This document shows positions 46,270 through 53,374 of a DNA stretch of 53,374 bases, one piece after another (the stretch's first letter is position 1; the number at the start of each line of letters is the position of its first letter). The stretch lies in the IMG/VR virus record IMGVR_UViG_3300044807_000061, positions 1 through 53,374 of that record; one strand, written 5' to 3'. Below the pieces are notes generated by a model. That model did no database searches, was not told where the DNA came from, and was given only the letters and a program-made list of their open reading frames with translations. The position numbers and the translations under genes were made by a program. Origin of the DNA: a virus.

Positions 46270-48006
46270 GTGCGCACCTTCATCCAGGACCAGTGGGCAC
46301 CGCTGTCGCATAAGACCGCCGCGTTCGGTGACGGCACCCAACGACCAGGCGGCCCCAGCTGGGTCCCGCCCGAGGAGACCCGGCGCCTGTCCGCCTACGA
46401 CGTCCTCGCGGCCTACTGCAACAACGTCAGCCGCTACTACCTCCCCCTCGACTTCACCGACCCGCAGATCGCGAAGTACCGCGAGTACGGCGACGCCCAC
46501 CGGCTCGTCCTCGCCGCCCGCAGCGCGCTCCTCGGTGACGAGCAGGCCATCCACGTTCCCGGCACCGAAGAGGACGACGTCCCCGAAGGTCAGGCGCAGC
46601 CTCCGGAGGTCCTGCGGGCGCAGGCCGCGAAGGCCTACCTCGACAGCTGGGCCATCGCGGAGCGGCTGTGGCTGGAGCTGCTCGATGCGGAGTACGACAC
46701 GCTGCGGCTCGGCGACGGCGTCTGGACCCTCTACTGGGACGCGGAGAAGAAGCGCCCGCGGATCGTCACGTACGACCCGGGGTTCTACTTCCCGGTCCTG
46801 GAGAGCGGCAACGGCGACTTCCCCGACAAGCTGCATGTGGCGTGGGAGGAGAAGCTCCCGGGCGCCGGGAAGATCGAGATCCACCGGCTGACGTGGGAGC
46901 TCGCACGGATCCGGCCGGCGCTGGACCCGGCAAGGGACGTCGGCACGCTCGCTTACCTGTACAGCAATGATGGGACGCCGGTTCTGATGGACGGCGACAC
47001 GTACAGTCCCGCCACCGGGATCCAGCGGCAGTACCCGTGGAACGTCGACGAGAAGGGCGAGCCGGTCCGGTCCGGTGTCACGTGCTTCTTCACGCACGCC
47101 GTGTTCGACGCCAGCAAGACCAAGGGCACGCTGATCGACTTCACCGAGCCGATCCGGTACGAGCGGGGCGCGCACAAGCGGGATCTGCGCCTGGACTTCC
47201 TGCCAGCCGTGCACGTCCCGAACACCCCGGCCCGGCGGGAGCACTTCGGCCAGTCGCTGCTGCTGCACCCCGCCCAGGGCCTCGATGACCTGAACGGCAC
47301 CCACTCCGACCTCGCCGAGAGCGGCGCGCTCGTCGGGAACGCGACCCTCGTCACGAAGGGCGCCCCCGGCGACCTCGAGCTCGGGCAGCCCGGGTCGCAC
47401 CTGAACCTCCCCGACGGCGGTGATGCCCGCTACCTCGACGTCAGCAAGAACCTCGACGCGCTCCTGAAGCTCGAAGACCGGCAGCGCGCCATCGTCAGCG
47501 AGAACAGCCGGATCAGCCCCGCGACGCTCGGCCGGACCGACGGTGCGAACAGCGTCAGCGGCCTCGCCCTCGCCCTGTCGTTCTCCCCCACTTCCGAGCT
47601 CGTCCGGGAGCTGCGGATGGTCCGGAACGCGAAGTACCCGCTGCTGCTGCGGATGGTGCTGCGGATGGCGCAGGCCGCGAAGCAGCTCGACCCTGGTGCG
47701 ACGCCGCCGGCGGAGATCGTGTGGGGCTCGTTCCTGCCGGCCGACAAGCAGCAGGCCGTCACGCTCGTGTCGGCGGCCATCAAGGGCCGCGCGATGAGCA
47801 CCCACACCGGCGTGCTCTATCTGCAGGCACAGGGCTTCCCGATCGACGATGCGGTCGCGGAGGTGACGCGGATCCAGAAGGAGAACATGGAGGCCGCGAA
47901 GCTGCTGTGGGACGCGACCGGCGACGAGACGGCAGTCGCGACGTACCTGGGGATCGACCTCAGCGGCGCACCGACCCGCACCAACCCGCCCGCTCCGCCG
48001 GCGTAG
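46270..48006 (+). CDS. Portal protein
   Basis: A 578-residue protein from GTG 46270 with GAGAGGA upstream. The N-terminal helical part (SAYDVLAAYCNNVSRYYLPLD), a wing with beta strands (GDGVWTLYWDAEKKRPRIVTYDPGFYFPV) and the C-terminal clip/helix region (ENSRISPATLGRTDGANSVSGLALAL...RMVLRMAQAAKQL) fit phage portals of the SPP1_gp6/DUF1073-like type. It forms the ring where DNA enters. Order terminase, portal, scaffold, decoration, capsid confirms it. Confidence 0.9.
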   Translation: MRTFIQDQWAPLSHKTAAFGDGTQRPGGPSWVPPEETRRLSAYDVLAAYCNNVSRYYLPLDFTDPQIAKYREYGDAHRLVLAARSALLGDEQAIHVPGTEEDDVPEGQAQPPEVLRAQAAKAYLDSWAIAERLWLELLDAEYDTLRLGDGVWTLYWDAEKKRPRIVTYDPGFYFPVLESGNGDFPDKLHVAWEEKLPGAGKIEIHRLTWELARIRPALDPARDVGTLAYLYSNDGTPVLMDGDTYSPATGIQRQYPWNVDEKGEPVRSGVTCFFTHAVFDASKTKGTLIDFTEPIRYERGAHKRDLRLDFLPAVHVPNTPARREHFGQSLLLHPAQGLDDLNGTHSDLAESGALVGNATLVTKGAPGDLELGQPGSHLNLPDGGDARYLDVSKNLDALLKLEDRQRAIVSENSRISPATLGRTDGANSVSGLALALSFSPTSELVRELRMVRNAKYPLLLRMVLRMAQAAKQLDPGATPPAEIVWGSFLPADKQQAVTLVSAAIKGRAMSTHTGVLYLQAQGFPIDDAVAEVTRIQKENMEAAKLLWDATGDETAVATYLGIDLSGAPTRTNPPAPPA

Positions 48007-48024
48007 CGCGTCCGGGCGTGTTCC

Positions 48025-48036
48025 TACGCTGCGGCC
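48025..48036 (+). promoter_or_regulatory. Leaderless-type promoter for scaffold gene
   Basis: A TACGCT -10 box (48025-48030) ends six bases before ATG 48037, the spacing expected if transcription starts at the A of ATG. No dyad is present and no Shine-Dalgarno sequence is seen. Confidence 0.5.
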
Positions 48037-48822
48037 ATGCTGAAGCGCCCCGTCCTCGCCCAGGCCCTACCCGCGCCGCTGCTCGTCAACGGCCTCACCA
48101 TCGGCGAACTCCTCGCGTCGAAGCGTGAGCAGTTCGGCGGCGCCCGGATGGGACCCGACGACGACAAGACGTTCACGCAGGACGACGTGAACCGGCTGAC
48201 CGCGGAGGCCCGTGACCGCGGGAAGCGAGAGGCCGCCACCGGCGCATCCGAGGAGGCGAAGCGGGAGGCGCACCGCGACTTCCTCAAGGCCGCCGGTCTG
48301 CCCGAGGACACCAAGCCTGAGGACGTCGGGAAGGCGCTGAAGGCCGCCCGCGACAAGGAGCTCGAGCAGCTCGGCGAGGTCGAGCGTGCGAAGCGGGAGG
48401 CCGACGATGCGAAGGCTGAGCTGCAGCGGGAACGGGACTCGGCGGCGCAGCGCGAGACGGAGCGGGCGGCGGAGCAGTTCGAGGAGCGCCTCACGAACCT
48501 GATCGAGAAGGCCGGTGCCGGCGCCCAGCATGAGCAGGACGCCGACAAGAAGGCGAAGGAGGTCGCGCGGGTCCGGAAGCTGCTGTCGGTGGATGTGAAG
48601 GTCGGCGCTGACAGCGACGCGATCCGCAAGGCCATCGACGAGGTGAAGGTGGAGTACCCGGAGCTGTTCCCGACCGGCGACGGCGAGGGCGGTGGGCTGC
48701 CGGATGGGCGGCCAGGCAGCGGTCCGGGCACGCAGCGGCAGGCGCCGAAGAGCAAGGTCGCGGAGGGCAAGGCCAAGGCCATCGCGATCGGCTGGACGAA
48801 ACCCGACGCGCAGGCCTCCTAG
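48037..48822 (+). CDS. Capsid scaffolding protein
   Basis: A 261-residue protein rich in Glu, Ala, Lys and Arg, with a long coiled coil (about residues 100-180: LEQLGEVERAKREADDAKAELQRERDSAAQRETERAAEQFEERL). It has a basic C-terminus (KSKVAEGKAKAIAIGW). These are features of scaffolds that guide capsid assembly. ATG 48037 fits the TACGCT box; an inner start at 48148 (MGPDDDKTFTQ) looks like the usual scaffold N-terminus, so two forms are possible. Confidence 0.85.
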   Translation: MLKRPVLAQALPAPLLVNGLTIGELLASKREQFGGARMGPDDDKTFTQDDVNRLTAEARDRGKREAATGASEEAKREAHRDFLKAAGLPEDTKPEDVGKALKAARDKELEQLGEVERAKREADDAKAELQRERDSAAQRETERAAEQFEERLTNLIEKAGAGAQHEQDADKKAKEVARVRKLLSVDVKVGADSDAIRKAIDEVKVEYPELFPTGDGEGGGLPDGRPGSGPGTQRQAPKSKVAEGKAKAIAIGWTKPDAQAS

Positions 48823-48824
48823 CC

Positions 48825-48844
48825 GCGCTCGACACGCCGAGCGT
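48825..48844 (+). terminator. Short hairpin after scaffold gene
   Basis: CGCTCG (48826-48831) pairs with CGAGCG (48838-48843) around six bases, three bases after the stop. It may be a terminator or processing site that separates scaffold from capsid expression. Confidence 0.5.
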
Positions 48845-48849
48845 CCTCT

Positions 48850-48885
48850 GTCCTGCTGCACGCTGCACACAGGTGTGCGTAACCT
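48850..48885 (+). promoter_or_regulatory. Capsid-unit leader: degenerate dyad, inverted repeat and -10 candidate
   Basis: GTCC-TGCTGCACGCT-GCAC (48850-48868) is one base off the late operator consensus. It overlaps a perfect repeat GCACAC-AG-GTGTGC (48865-48878). TAACCT (48880-48885) could be a -10 box. This 166-base gap probably drives decoration and major capsid genes. Confidence 0.45.
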
Positions 48886-48988
48886 GTGGAACCAACAGCG
48901 ACTGCGGCTGAGACAGCAGGCGACGGCAGGAACCTTCTGACCGTGGGACCACCGAGCAGCACCGGACCCCCACGACAGGACGGATCCC

Positions 48989-49687
48989 ATGGACCTCTCC
49001 CCGCAGAGCACGACCGTCACGACCCTCGAGAACCGTGACTGGCTCGGCTCGGCCCACGGCACCGAGTCGACGGACACCATCACCCTCGACCTCGCCCTGT
49101 TCACCGAGGCGGTCCACTACCCCAACGGGGAGATCCTCTCCGGGACGGTGCTCGCGAAGAAGACCAGCTCCGGTCTGTACGGCCCGTACTCCGGGACGAC
49201 GGAGGAGGTCCAGACCATCACCGAGGGCGGCTCCGGCCTCACCTCCTACGTCCTGCACTTCGACGGTCAGGACACCGCCGCCATCGCCGCTGCCGCGACG
49301 GCCGCGCAGGTCCGGACGGCCCTCGAGGCGCTGAGCAACATCGCGCCGGGCGACGTCACGGTCACCGGCTCAGCGAGCGGCCCCTACACGGTGACGTTCG
49401 GCGGCCAGTACCTCAACACCAACGTGCCCGCCATGACGGCGACCCCGACCGGCGGGTCCGGGACGGTCACCATCGCGACCTTCACCGCCGGTGGCGCCGA
49501 GGGCAGCAGCGACGGGCTGCAGGTCGCCAAGGGGCACCTGTTCAGCGTCATCCAGGTCCGGAACCCCGCCGGAAAGGCCGGTGCGGCGCTGCTGCGCCAC
49601 GGCAAGGTCCGGGTCGCGAAGCTGCCGCCGAACAGCGGCTACGACCCGGCGGTCAACGCCGACGTCCCCAACATCATCTACATCTGA
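48989..49687 (+). CDS. Head decoration protein with inserted beta domain
   Basis: A 232-residue protein. The ends (TTLENRDWLGSAHGTES... and LLRHGKVRVAKLPPNSGYDP) fit lambda gpD-like decoration proteins. Residues about 73-165 are a separate domain (YVLHFDGQDTAAIAAAATAAQVRTALEAL, GDVTVTGSASGPYTVTFGG) known as a repeat unit in phage virion proteins with an Ig-like look. It probably projects from the capsid surface. AGGACGG precedes the ATG. Confidence 0.83.
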   Translation: MDLSPQSTTVTTLENRDWLGSAHGTESTDTITLDLALFTEAVHYPNGEILSGTVLAKKTSSGLYGPYSGTTEEVQTITEGGSGLTSYVLHFDGQDTAAIAAAATAAQVRTALEALSNIAPGDVTVTGSASGPYTVTFGGQYLNTNVPAMTATPTGGSGTVTIATFTAGGAEGSSDGLQVAKGHLFSVIQVRNPAGKAGAALLRHGKVRVAKLPPNSGYDPAVNADVPNIIYI

Positions 49688-49699
49688 GAGGCCTGACTC

Positions 49700-50725
49700 A
49701 TGCTGGTTACCGACCTCACAGACCTGGCGATCCTCACGGGGGCTGTCCGGGAGATCGACCCGCCGGTCGACTACACGCTCAACGGGCTGCTGCCCGACGA
49801 CACCATCAACGACGTCGAGTACAGCACCCGGAAGAGCACCGTCAGCCGCGGCGAGGCCGAGTTCCGCGCGTACGACGCGGAGACGCCGATCGGGCGCCGC
49901 CGCGCGACCGTCACGACCGGCCGGCAGCTGCTCCCGCCGCTGGGGACCAAGTTCCTCATCGGCGAGTCCGAGCGGCTCGCGCTGCAGCGCGCCCAGGGCA
50001 TGAACACGCAGGCCCTCGAGAACAGCATCTACGACGACGCGAAGTCCGGTGTCATCGGGATCCGCCGCCGCATGGAGCGGGCCCGCGCGCAGGTCCTCTA
50101 CACGGGGAAGTTCACCCTCGTCGACGAGAACGAGCTCACCCTCGAGGCCGACTTCCTGGTCGACCCCGACAACCTCGACGTCGAGCCGGCCACGCCGCTG
50201 TCCGACCCGGACCTCGACCTGTACGGCTTCTTCGAGACGCTGATCGAGCAGTACCGCGACAGCAACATCGGTGGGCAGGCCCCAGGCCGCTTCACGACGT
50301 CGCGCCGCGCGGTCAACGCGATGCGCGCGAACAAGCAGGTCATCCGGAGCATCTTCGGGCCCCTCGCGACCGAGGGGAACGTGACGGTCTCGCAGCTGTC
50401 GCAGGCGTTCGTCGACAACGACTTCCCGCCGATCAGCCAGTACAACACGCGGGTCGACGGGGAGTACCTCATCCCGACCGACCGGATGATCATCACCCCG
50501 ACGGACCCGCGGGACCTGGGCCGGACGGTGTGGGGCATCACCGCGGAGTCGCTCGAGCTCGTCGGGTCCAACGCGGTCGACATGACGCTCGCCGACGCTC
50601 CCGGGATCGTGGCGGTCACCCTGAAGGAGGGTGACCCGGTGCGGATCTGGACGAAGAGCGCCGCGGTCGGCATGCCGGCGCTCGACGACCCGACCCTGCT
50701 CATGACGGCGAAGCTGTTCGGCTGA
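49700..50725 (+). CDS. Major capsid protein
   Basis: A 341-residue protein of the lambda gpE type: VEYSTRKSTVSRGEAEFRAYDAETPIGRR, LPPLGTKFLIGESERL, AQVLYTGKFTL, IPTDRMIITP and GTVWGIT(A/E) type motifs, HK97 fold expected. GAGAGG lies before the ATG. The upstream scaffold and decoration genes confirm the role. Its stop overlaps the next ATG. Confidence 0.93.
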   Translation: MLVTDLTDLAILTGAVREIDPPVDYTLNGLLPDDTINDVEYSTRKSTVSRGEAEFRAYDAETPIGRRRATVTTGRQLLPPLGTKFLIGESERLALQRAQGMNTQALENSIYDDAKSGVIGIRRRMERARAQVLYTGKFTLVDENELTLEADFLVDPDNLDVEPATPLSDPDLDLYGFFETLIEQYRDSNIGGQAPGRFTTSRRAVNAMRANKQVIRSIFGPLATEGNVTVSQLSQAFVDNDFPPISQYNTRVDGEYLIPTDRMIITPTDPRDLGRTVWGITAESLELVGSNAVDMTLADAPGIVAVTLKEGDPVRIWTKSAAVGMPALDDPTLLMTAKLFG

Positions 50726-51129
50726 TGCGGACGGCAGCGCGGTCGTTCGTCCTGAGCGACCCGGAGACGTTCGAGTCCCGCTTTGTGAAGCGGGGCGCGG
50801 AGGTCACGGACGCGCAGGCCGAGCGGGTGAGTCCGCATCTGCTGGTGCCGCTGGAGACCGTCCAGGCGCCGGCTACCCCTGCTGCTGCTCCGCCGGTCGA
50901 GCAGGAGAAGCTCGACGAGGCGGAGCGGCAGAAGCAGCTCGCGGAGGCTGACGCGGCGGAGGCGCAGCGACTCGCGAAGGTTCTCGAGGGCAAGGTCGAC
51001 GCGGTCAACGACCACATCACCGAGCACCCGGAGGACCGGGACGCGCTGCTCGCGTTGGAGGCGCAGGCGGAGAAGCCCCGCAGCGGGATCACGGAGGGGC
51101 CGCACGCGGCTCCGCCGGTCGAGCAGTAG
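50725..51129 (+). CDS. Hypothetical head-region protein with coiled coil
   Basis: A 134-residue protein, ATGA-coupled to the capsid gene. The N-terminal 45 residues look folded (SFVLSDPETFESRFVKRGAEVTDAQAERVSPHLL). The middle is a charged helix (EQEKLDEAERQKQLAEADAAEAQRLAKVLEGKVD), and AAPPVEQ occurs twice. Possibly a head completion or capsid-linked factor. Function unknown. Confidence 0.65.
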   Translation: MRTAARSFVLSDPETFESRFVKRGAEVTDAQAERVSPHLLVPLETVQAPATPAAAPPVEQEKLDEAERQKQLAEADAAEAQRLAKVLEGKVDAVNDHITEHPEDRDALLALEAQAEKPRSGITEGPHAAPPVEQ

Positions 51130-51146
51130 GACCAAGGGCGCGGCGG

Positions 51147-51169
51147 CCCGACCAGGGAGCCTGGTCGGG
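51147..51169 (+). terminator. Perfect 10-bp hairpin after capsid unit
   Basis: CCCGACCAGG pairs fully with CCTGGTCGGG around GAG, 17 bases after the stop of the 50725 gene. Likely a terminator lacking a T-run. Confidence 0.75.
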
Positions 51170-51193
51170 TCGCTGTCATGAGAGGGGCTGGGC

Positions 51194-52072
51194 ATGAGCA
51201 CGACGTTCCGACTGGCTGAGCTGGCCAACGTGCCCGCCGGTCGTTACCGGCTCGACACCGCCGCCGGGTCGACGACGCCGGCGGCGGATCTGTCGCTGAC
51301 GGAGCCGCTGCTGCGGGTGAAGCGGGGCCATCAGCCGGGGCCGGTCCGGTCTTCGACGGGCCGGACGGTGTTGTACGGGAAGCGGCTGGGGGTCCTTGGC
51401 CAGGTGCTCGCGACGGTGACGTTGTCGGCGGACGCGACCATGGCGGAGCCGACGCCGGTGGGTCAGGCGGCGCTGGACGCGGCGGTGAGCACGGCGGTGG
51501 CGGGGTTGGTGAACGGGGCGCCGGGGGCGCTGAACACGCTGGAGGAGCTCGCTGACGCCCTCGGGGATGACGCGAACTATGCGGCGACCGTCGCGGCGGC
51601 GTTGGCGGCGCGGCTCACGACGGTGAGCCACGGCAGCACGGCAGGGACGGCCCGGCCGGCGTCGGCGCTGCCGGTGCTGTGGATCGGGACGGTCGCGCCG
51701 ACGAGCGCGACGGCACGGGACCTGTGGCTGGATGAGACGACGCCGGCGCTGCAGCGCACGGACGGGTCCACCTGGACTGCGCTGGGAGCGGGCACCTCTG
51801 TTGCGTCAACCGTGGTCGCCAAGACAGCCGCCTACGCCGCCGTCAACGGAGATGTCGTCCTGGCCGATGCCAGCGGCGGCGACTTCCCGGTGACGCTGCC
51901 AGTGCCCACGTCTGGCGGGAAGGTGACGGTGAAGAACGTCGGCGCATCCGGCACGGTCACCGTCGCGCCACACGCGGCCGAGAGCGTTGAGGGCACCAGC
52001 AGCTACGCCATCGCCACACAGCACCTGTCCCGCGATTTCCTGTCCGACGGCACCGACTGGTGGGTGGTCTGA
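51194..52072 (+). CDS. Fibre protein (head or tail fibre)
   Basis: A 292-residue protein with AGAGGGG before the ATG. The segment VAGLVNGAPGALNTLEELADALGDDANYAATV is a hallmark of phage fibre stalks. The C-terminal half (residues 205-292, DVVLADASGGDFPVTLPVPTSGGKVTVKNVGASGTVTVAPH...YAIATQHLSRDFLSDGTDWWVV) is a beta domain typical of fibre tips. It lies in the head module, far from the tail fibres, so a head fibre is possible. Confidence 0.78.
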   Translation: MSTTFRLAELANVPAGRYRLDTAAGSTTPAADLSLTEPLLRVKRGHQPGPVRSSTGRTVLYGKRLGVLGQVLATVTLSADATMAEPTPVGQAALDAAVSTAVAGLVNGAPGALNTLEELADALGDDANYAATVAAALAARLTTVSHGSTAGTARPASALPVLWIGTVAPTSATARDLWLDETTPALQRTDGSTWTALGAGTSVASTVVAKTAAYAAVNGDVVLADASGGDFPVTLPVPTSGGKVTVKNVGASGTVTVAPHAAESVEGTSSYAIATQHLSRDFLSDGTDWWVV

Positions 52073-52073
52073 G

Positions 52074-52781
52074 ATGTCCTACAGCCCGAACGGCGCGACC
52101 GACATCCGCCTCCCCGACCACTCGTTCGACTACCCCGGCGGCCCTGGATGGCTGATGAGCTGGGAGGTCGAGTGGTCCGGCGGGCGACTGAACATGCCGC
52201 ACAGCCTGCTCGGCCTCCGCACGCTAGAGATGGAGATCAAGCTGCGCGCGGGCGTGATCGACTCCGTGAGCGCCCACGAGGGCGCAGCCGCGACCGTCAT
52301 CGACATCGGACACGCAGCCAACGGCGTCTGGAACGACCAGGCCGGGGACTCCGGGAACGCCAACGGTTCGGTCGTGACGGCAGGTCACTACTCGCTGGTG
52401 GTCTACCTGCCCGGCGAGACCGAGCGGGCTCTGCTTTCCCCTGTACTGCCGGACGGGATGCTGTTCGCGCCGCCAGACTCAGCTGGCGGTTCCCAGCTCG
52501 CATGGATCACCGACAACGGGTCGCGTCGAGCTCTCGCCGCCGGCAGTGAAGAAGGCTCCGCGGTGACGCTCACCGATGCGGCGGCGCTCGCGGGCAGCGG
52601 CAACGGGATCTACTGGCAAGTCGGGGCCGTCGACGGCGACAACACCCAGGGCTTTGTCGTCACTAGCGGCGACAACGGGGCGCACGGCTTGGAATTTCGG
52701 GGCGACGGGGTGCTCAAGATCGACGGCGTGGATGTCCTCGCGGCGATCAGGGCGCGGCTCGACGCCCTTGAGACGCCCTGA
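52074..52781 (+). CDS. Fibre-like virion protein
   Basis: A 235-residue protein from ATG 52074, one base after the previous stop. Beta-rich (NMPHSLLGLRTLEMEIKLRAGVIDSV, YSLVVYLPGETERALLSPVLPDGM), ending LEFRGDGVLKIDGVDVLAAIRARLDALETP, a helical end often seen in trimeric fibres. With the 51194 gene it may form a capsid-attached or neck fibre. It is the last gene before the recombinase. Confidence 0.7.
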   Translation: MSYSPNGATDIRLPDHSFDYPGGPGWLMSWEVEWSGGRLNMPHSLLGLRTLEMEIKLRAGVIDSVSAHEGAAATVIDIGHAANGVWNDQAGDSGNANGSVVTAGHYSLVVYLPGETERALLSPVLPDGMLFAPPDSAGGSQLAWITDNGSRRALAAGSEEGSAVTLTDAAALAGSGNGIYWQVGAVDGDNTQGFVVTSGDNGAHGLEFRGDGVLKIDGVDVLAAIRARLDALETP

Positions 52782-52862
52782 CGCGCAAGCAAAGCGCAGG
52801 CTGCTGGATCCGACCCGAGCACATCAGCCGAACGGGTAGATGCGCACGGCAAGTAAGCGGGA

Positions 52863-52868
52863 TACGGT
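52863..52868 (+). promoter_or_regulatory. Possible -10 box upstream of tyrosine recombinase
   Basis: TACGGT resembles the TAC(C/G)(G/C)T boxes of the late promoters but has no GTCC-N11-GGAC dyad. It precedes two hairpins and then the recombinase start, so transcripts from here would pass through both hairpins. Confidence 0.35.
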
Positions 52869-52874
52869 CCCCAG

Positions 52875-52894
52875 CGTCTCCCAAAACGGAGACG
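52875..52894 (+). terminator. Hairpin upstream of recombinase
   Basis: CGTCTCC pairs perfectly with GGAGACG around CAAAAC. It lies about 95 bases after the fibre gene and may end late transcription before the recombinase. Confidence 0.6.
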
Positions 52895-52896
52895 GC

Positions 52897-52924
52897 CCCG
52901 CCAGGTGGTTGCACACCTGACGGG
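52897..52924 (+). other. 28-bp dif/lox-like candidate recombination site
   Basis: Left arm CCCGCCAGGTG, six-base spacer GTTGCA, right arm CACCTGACGGG. The arms match at 10 of 11 positions when inverted. The 11-6-11 layout is that of XerCD dif sites and near that of loxP. It lies 19 bases before the tyrosine recombinase start. The same bases could instead act as a terminator stem, so the recombination role is a hypothesis. Confidence 0.45.
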
Positions 52925-52943
52925 ACCTAAGGACACCACCCAC

Positions 52944-53374
52944 ATGGAGGTGGCGGCCATGCCGTCATACGCTACTGCCCTGCTCCCCGCCGGTCTCGTC
53001 GCCGGGGACATCCCCAACCTGCGACCCGAAGACCAAGCCATCGCCGGCTTCTTCAGCCGCATCCGAAACGAGAAGACCGCCCGGCTCTACAAGCACGACC
53101 TCAAGGTCTACCTCAGCTGGTGCGCCGAGCAGAACGTCGACATCCTCAACGTCCACCCCGTGCAGGTCGAGCTGTACCTCCGCTGGCTCCAGCAGTCCGA
53201 CCTCGCCGAGTCGACCATCAGCCGCAGGTTCGGCGTCGTCGCCACCTTCTACCGCCGCGCCGTCCGGGACCGGCTCATCACCTGGGACCCGACAGCCGAC
53301 ATCGAACGCCCCGAGGTCGACTACGAGAAGCAGCACCGGACCTGGCTCAGCCCACTCGAGCTCGCCCGGTTCCT
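52944..53374 (+). CDS. Tyrosine recombinase, N-terminal part (split by window end)
   Basis: The first about 143 residues of the recombinase whose catalytic part is at 2-718. ATG 52944 or ATG 52959 starts it; neither has a clear ribosome site. EDQAIAGFFSRIRNEKTARLYKHDLKVYLSWCAEQNVD and HPVQVELYLRWLQQS then LAESTISRRFGVVATFYRRAV form the helical SAM-like core-binding domain of Xer and phage integrases. The frame continues off the end and rejoins at base 2 with no shift once the 198-base overlap is removed. Confidence 0.92.
   Translation, partial: MEVAAMPSYATALLPAGLVAGDIPNLRPEDQAIAGFFSRIRNEKTARLYKHDLKVYLSWCAEQNVDILNVHPVQVELYLRWLQQSDLAESTISRRFGVVATFYRRAVRDRLITWDPTADIERPEVDYEKQHRTWLSPLELARF
53177..53374 (+). 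repeat. Right copy of near-identical terminal repeat
   Basis: This matches bases 1-198 with four mismatches, all within its first 91 bases. Subtracting it gives a circular unit of 53,176 bases. Confidence 0.95.

Noticed and set aside
1-53374. End repeats as attL/attR or as true phage terminal redundancy
   Set aside because: The repeat lies inside one coding frame and holds mismatches. Attachment cores and packaged redundancy should be identical and need not fall in a gene.

Overview
This window looks like the complete genome, about 53.2 kb, of a temperate, long-tailed (siphovirus-type) phage of a high-GC actinobacterium. Evidence for the host group: strong third-position GC, many GTG starts, genes joined by 4-base ATGA or GTGA overlaps, and actinobacterial families (a DUF3263 protein, DUF6907- and DUF6221-like proteins, a phiC31 Gp3-type directionality factor). 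Evidence for a phage: terminase, portal, scaffold, capsid, tail tube, frameshifted tail chaperone, tape measure and lysis genes are all present. I see no tRNA, rRNA, CRISPR array, transposase or DNA polymerase gene. The two ends overlap by 198 bases with four mismatches and cut one tyrosine recombinase gene in two. The sequence therefore reads best as a circular (or circularly permuted) molecule with a unit of 53,176 bases.

Layout, starting at the packaging genes: 40.3-45.4 kb holds small genes and the large terminase. 45.4-52.8 kb holds head genes: portal, scaffold, decoration, major capsid and two fibre-like genes. 52.94 kb through the end and on to base 718 is the tyrosine recombinase, oddly placed inside the virion module. 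0.77-4.2 kb holds connector and tail-completion genes. 4.4-15.0 kb holds the tail: tube, -1 frameshifted chaperone pair, 1213-residue tape measure, hub and fibres. 15.1-17.4 kb is the lysis cassette. 17.4-21.7 kb is mostly leftward: a seven-gene lysogeny operon with an ImmR-like repressor, an ImmA-like protease, a membrane protein, an XRE regulator, an unknown, a DUF3263 protein and a large serine integrase. 21.67-21.95 kb is the divergent control region. 21.9-43.6 kb is one long rightward early operon: Cro-like regulator, SbcC-like ATPase, RecB-type nuclease, Gp3-like directionality factor, RuvC-like resolvase, homing endonuclease, Gp37/Gp68 protein, cytosine methylase, SNF2 helicase with a small nuclease, a replication organiser, and many small proteins.

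How it fits together: the serine integrase and the distant Gp3-like factor would run integration and excision. The ImmR/ImmA pair would hold and release lysogeny. The early operon would process and modify DNA while borrowing host polymerases. The virion and lysis genes share a recurring 19-bp dyad, GTCC-N11-GGAC, at seven transcription-unit starts, often directly after a TAC(C/G)(G/C)T -10 box. This looks like a common late-gene control site.

The most interesting points are a 28-bp 11-6-11 dif/lox-like site just upstream of the second (tyrosine) recombinase, the late operator family, a 35-residue protein in the lysis cassette that copies a segment of the tail hub, the DUF3263 gene coupled to the integrase, and 12-17 codon ORFs that bridge coupled genes. 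Two reading-frame breaks (near 28.9 and 43.57 kb) and the divergent end repeat suggest some sequence error or strain mixing.
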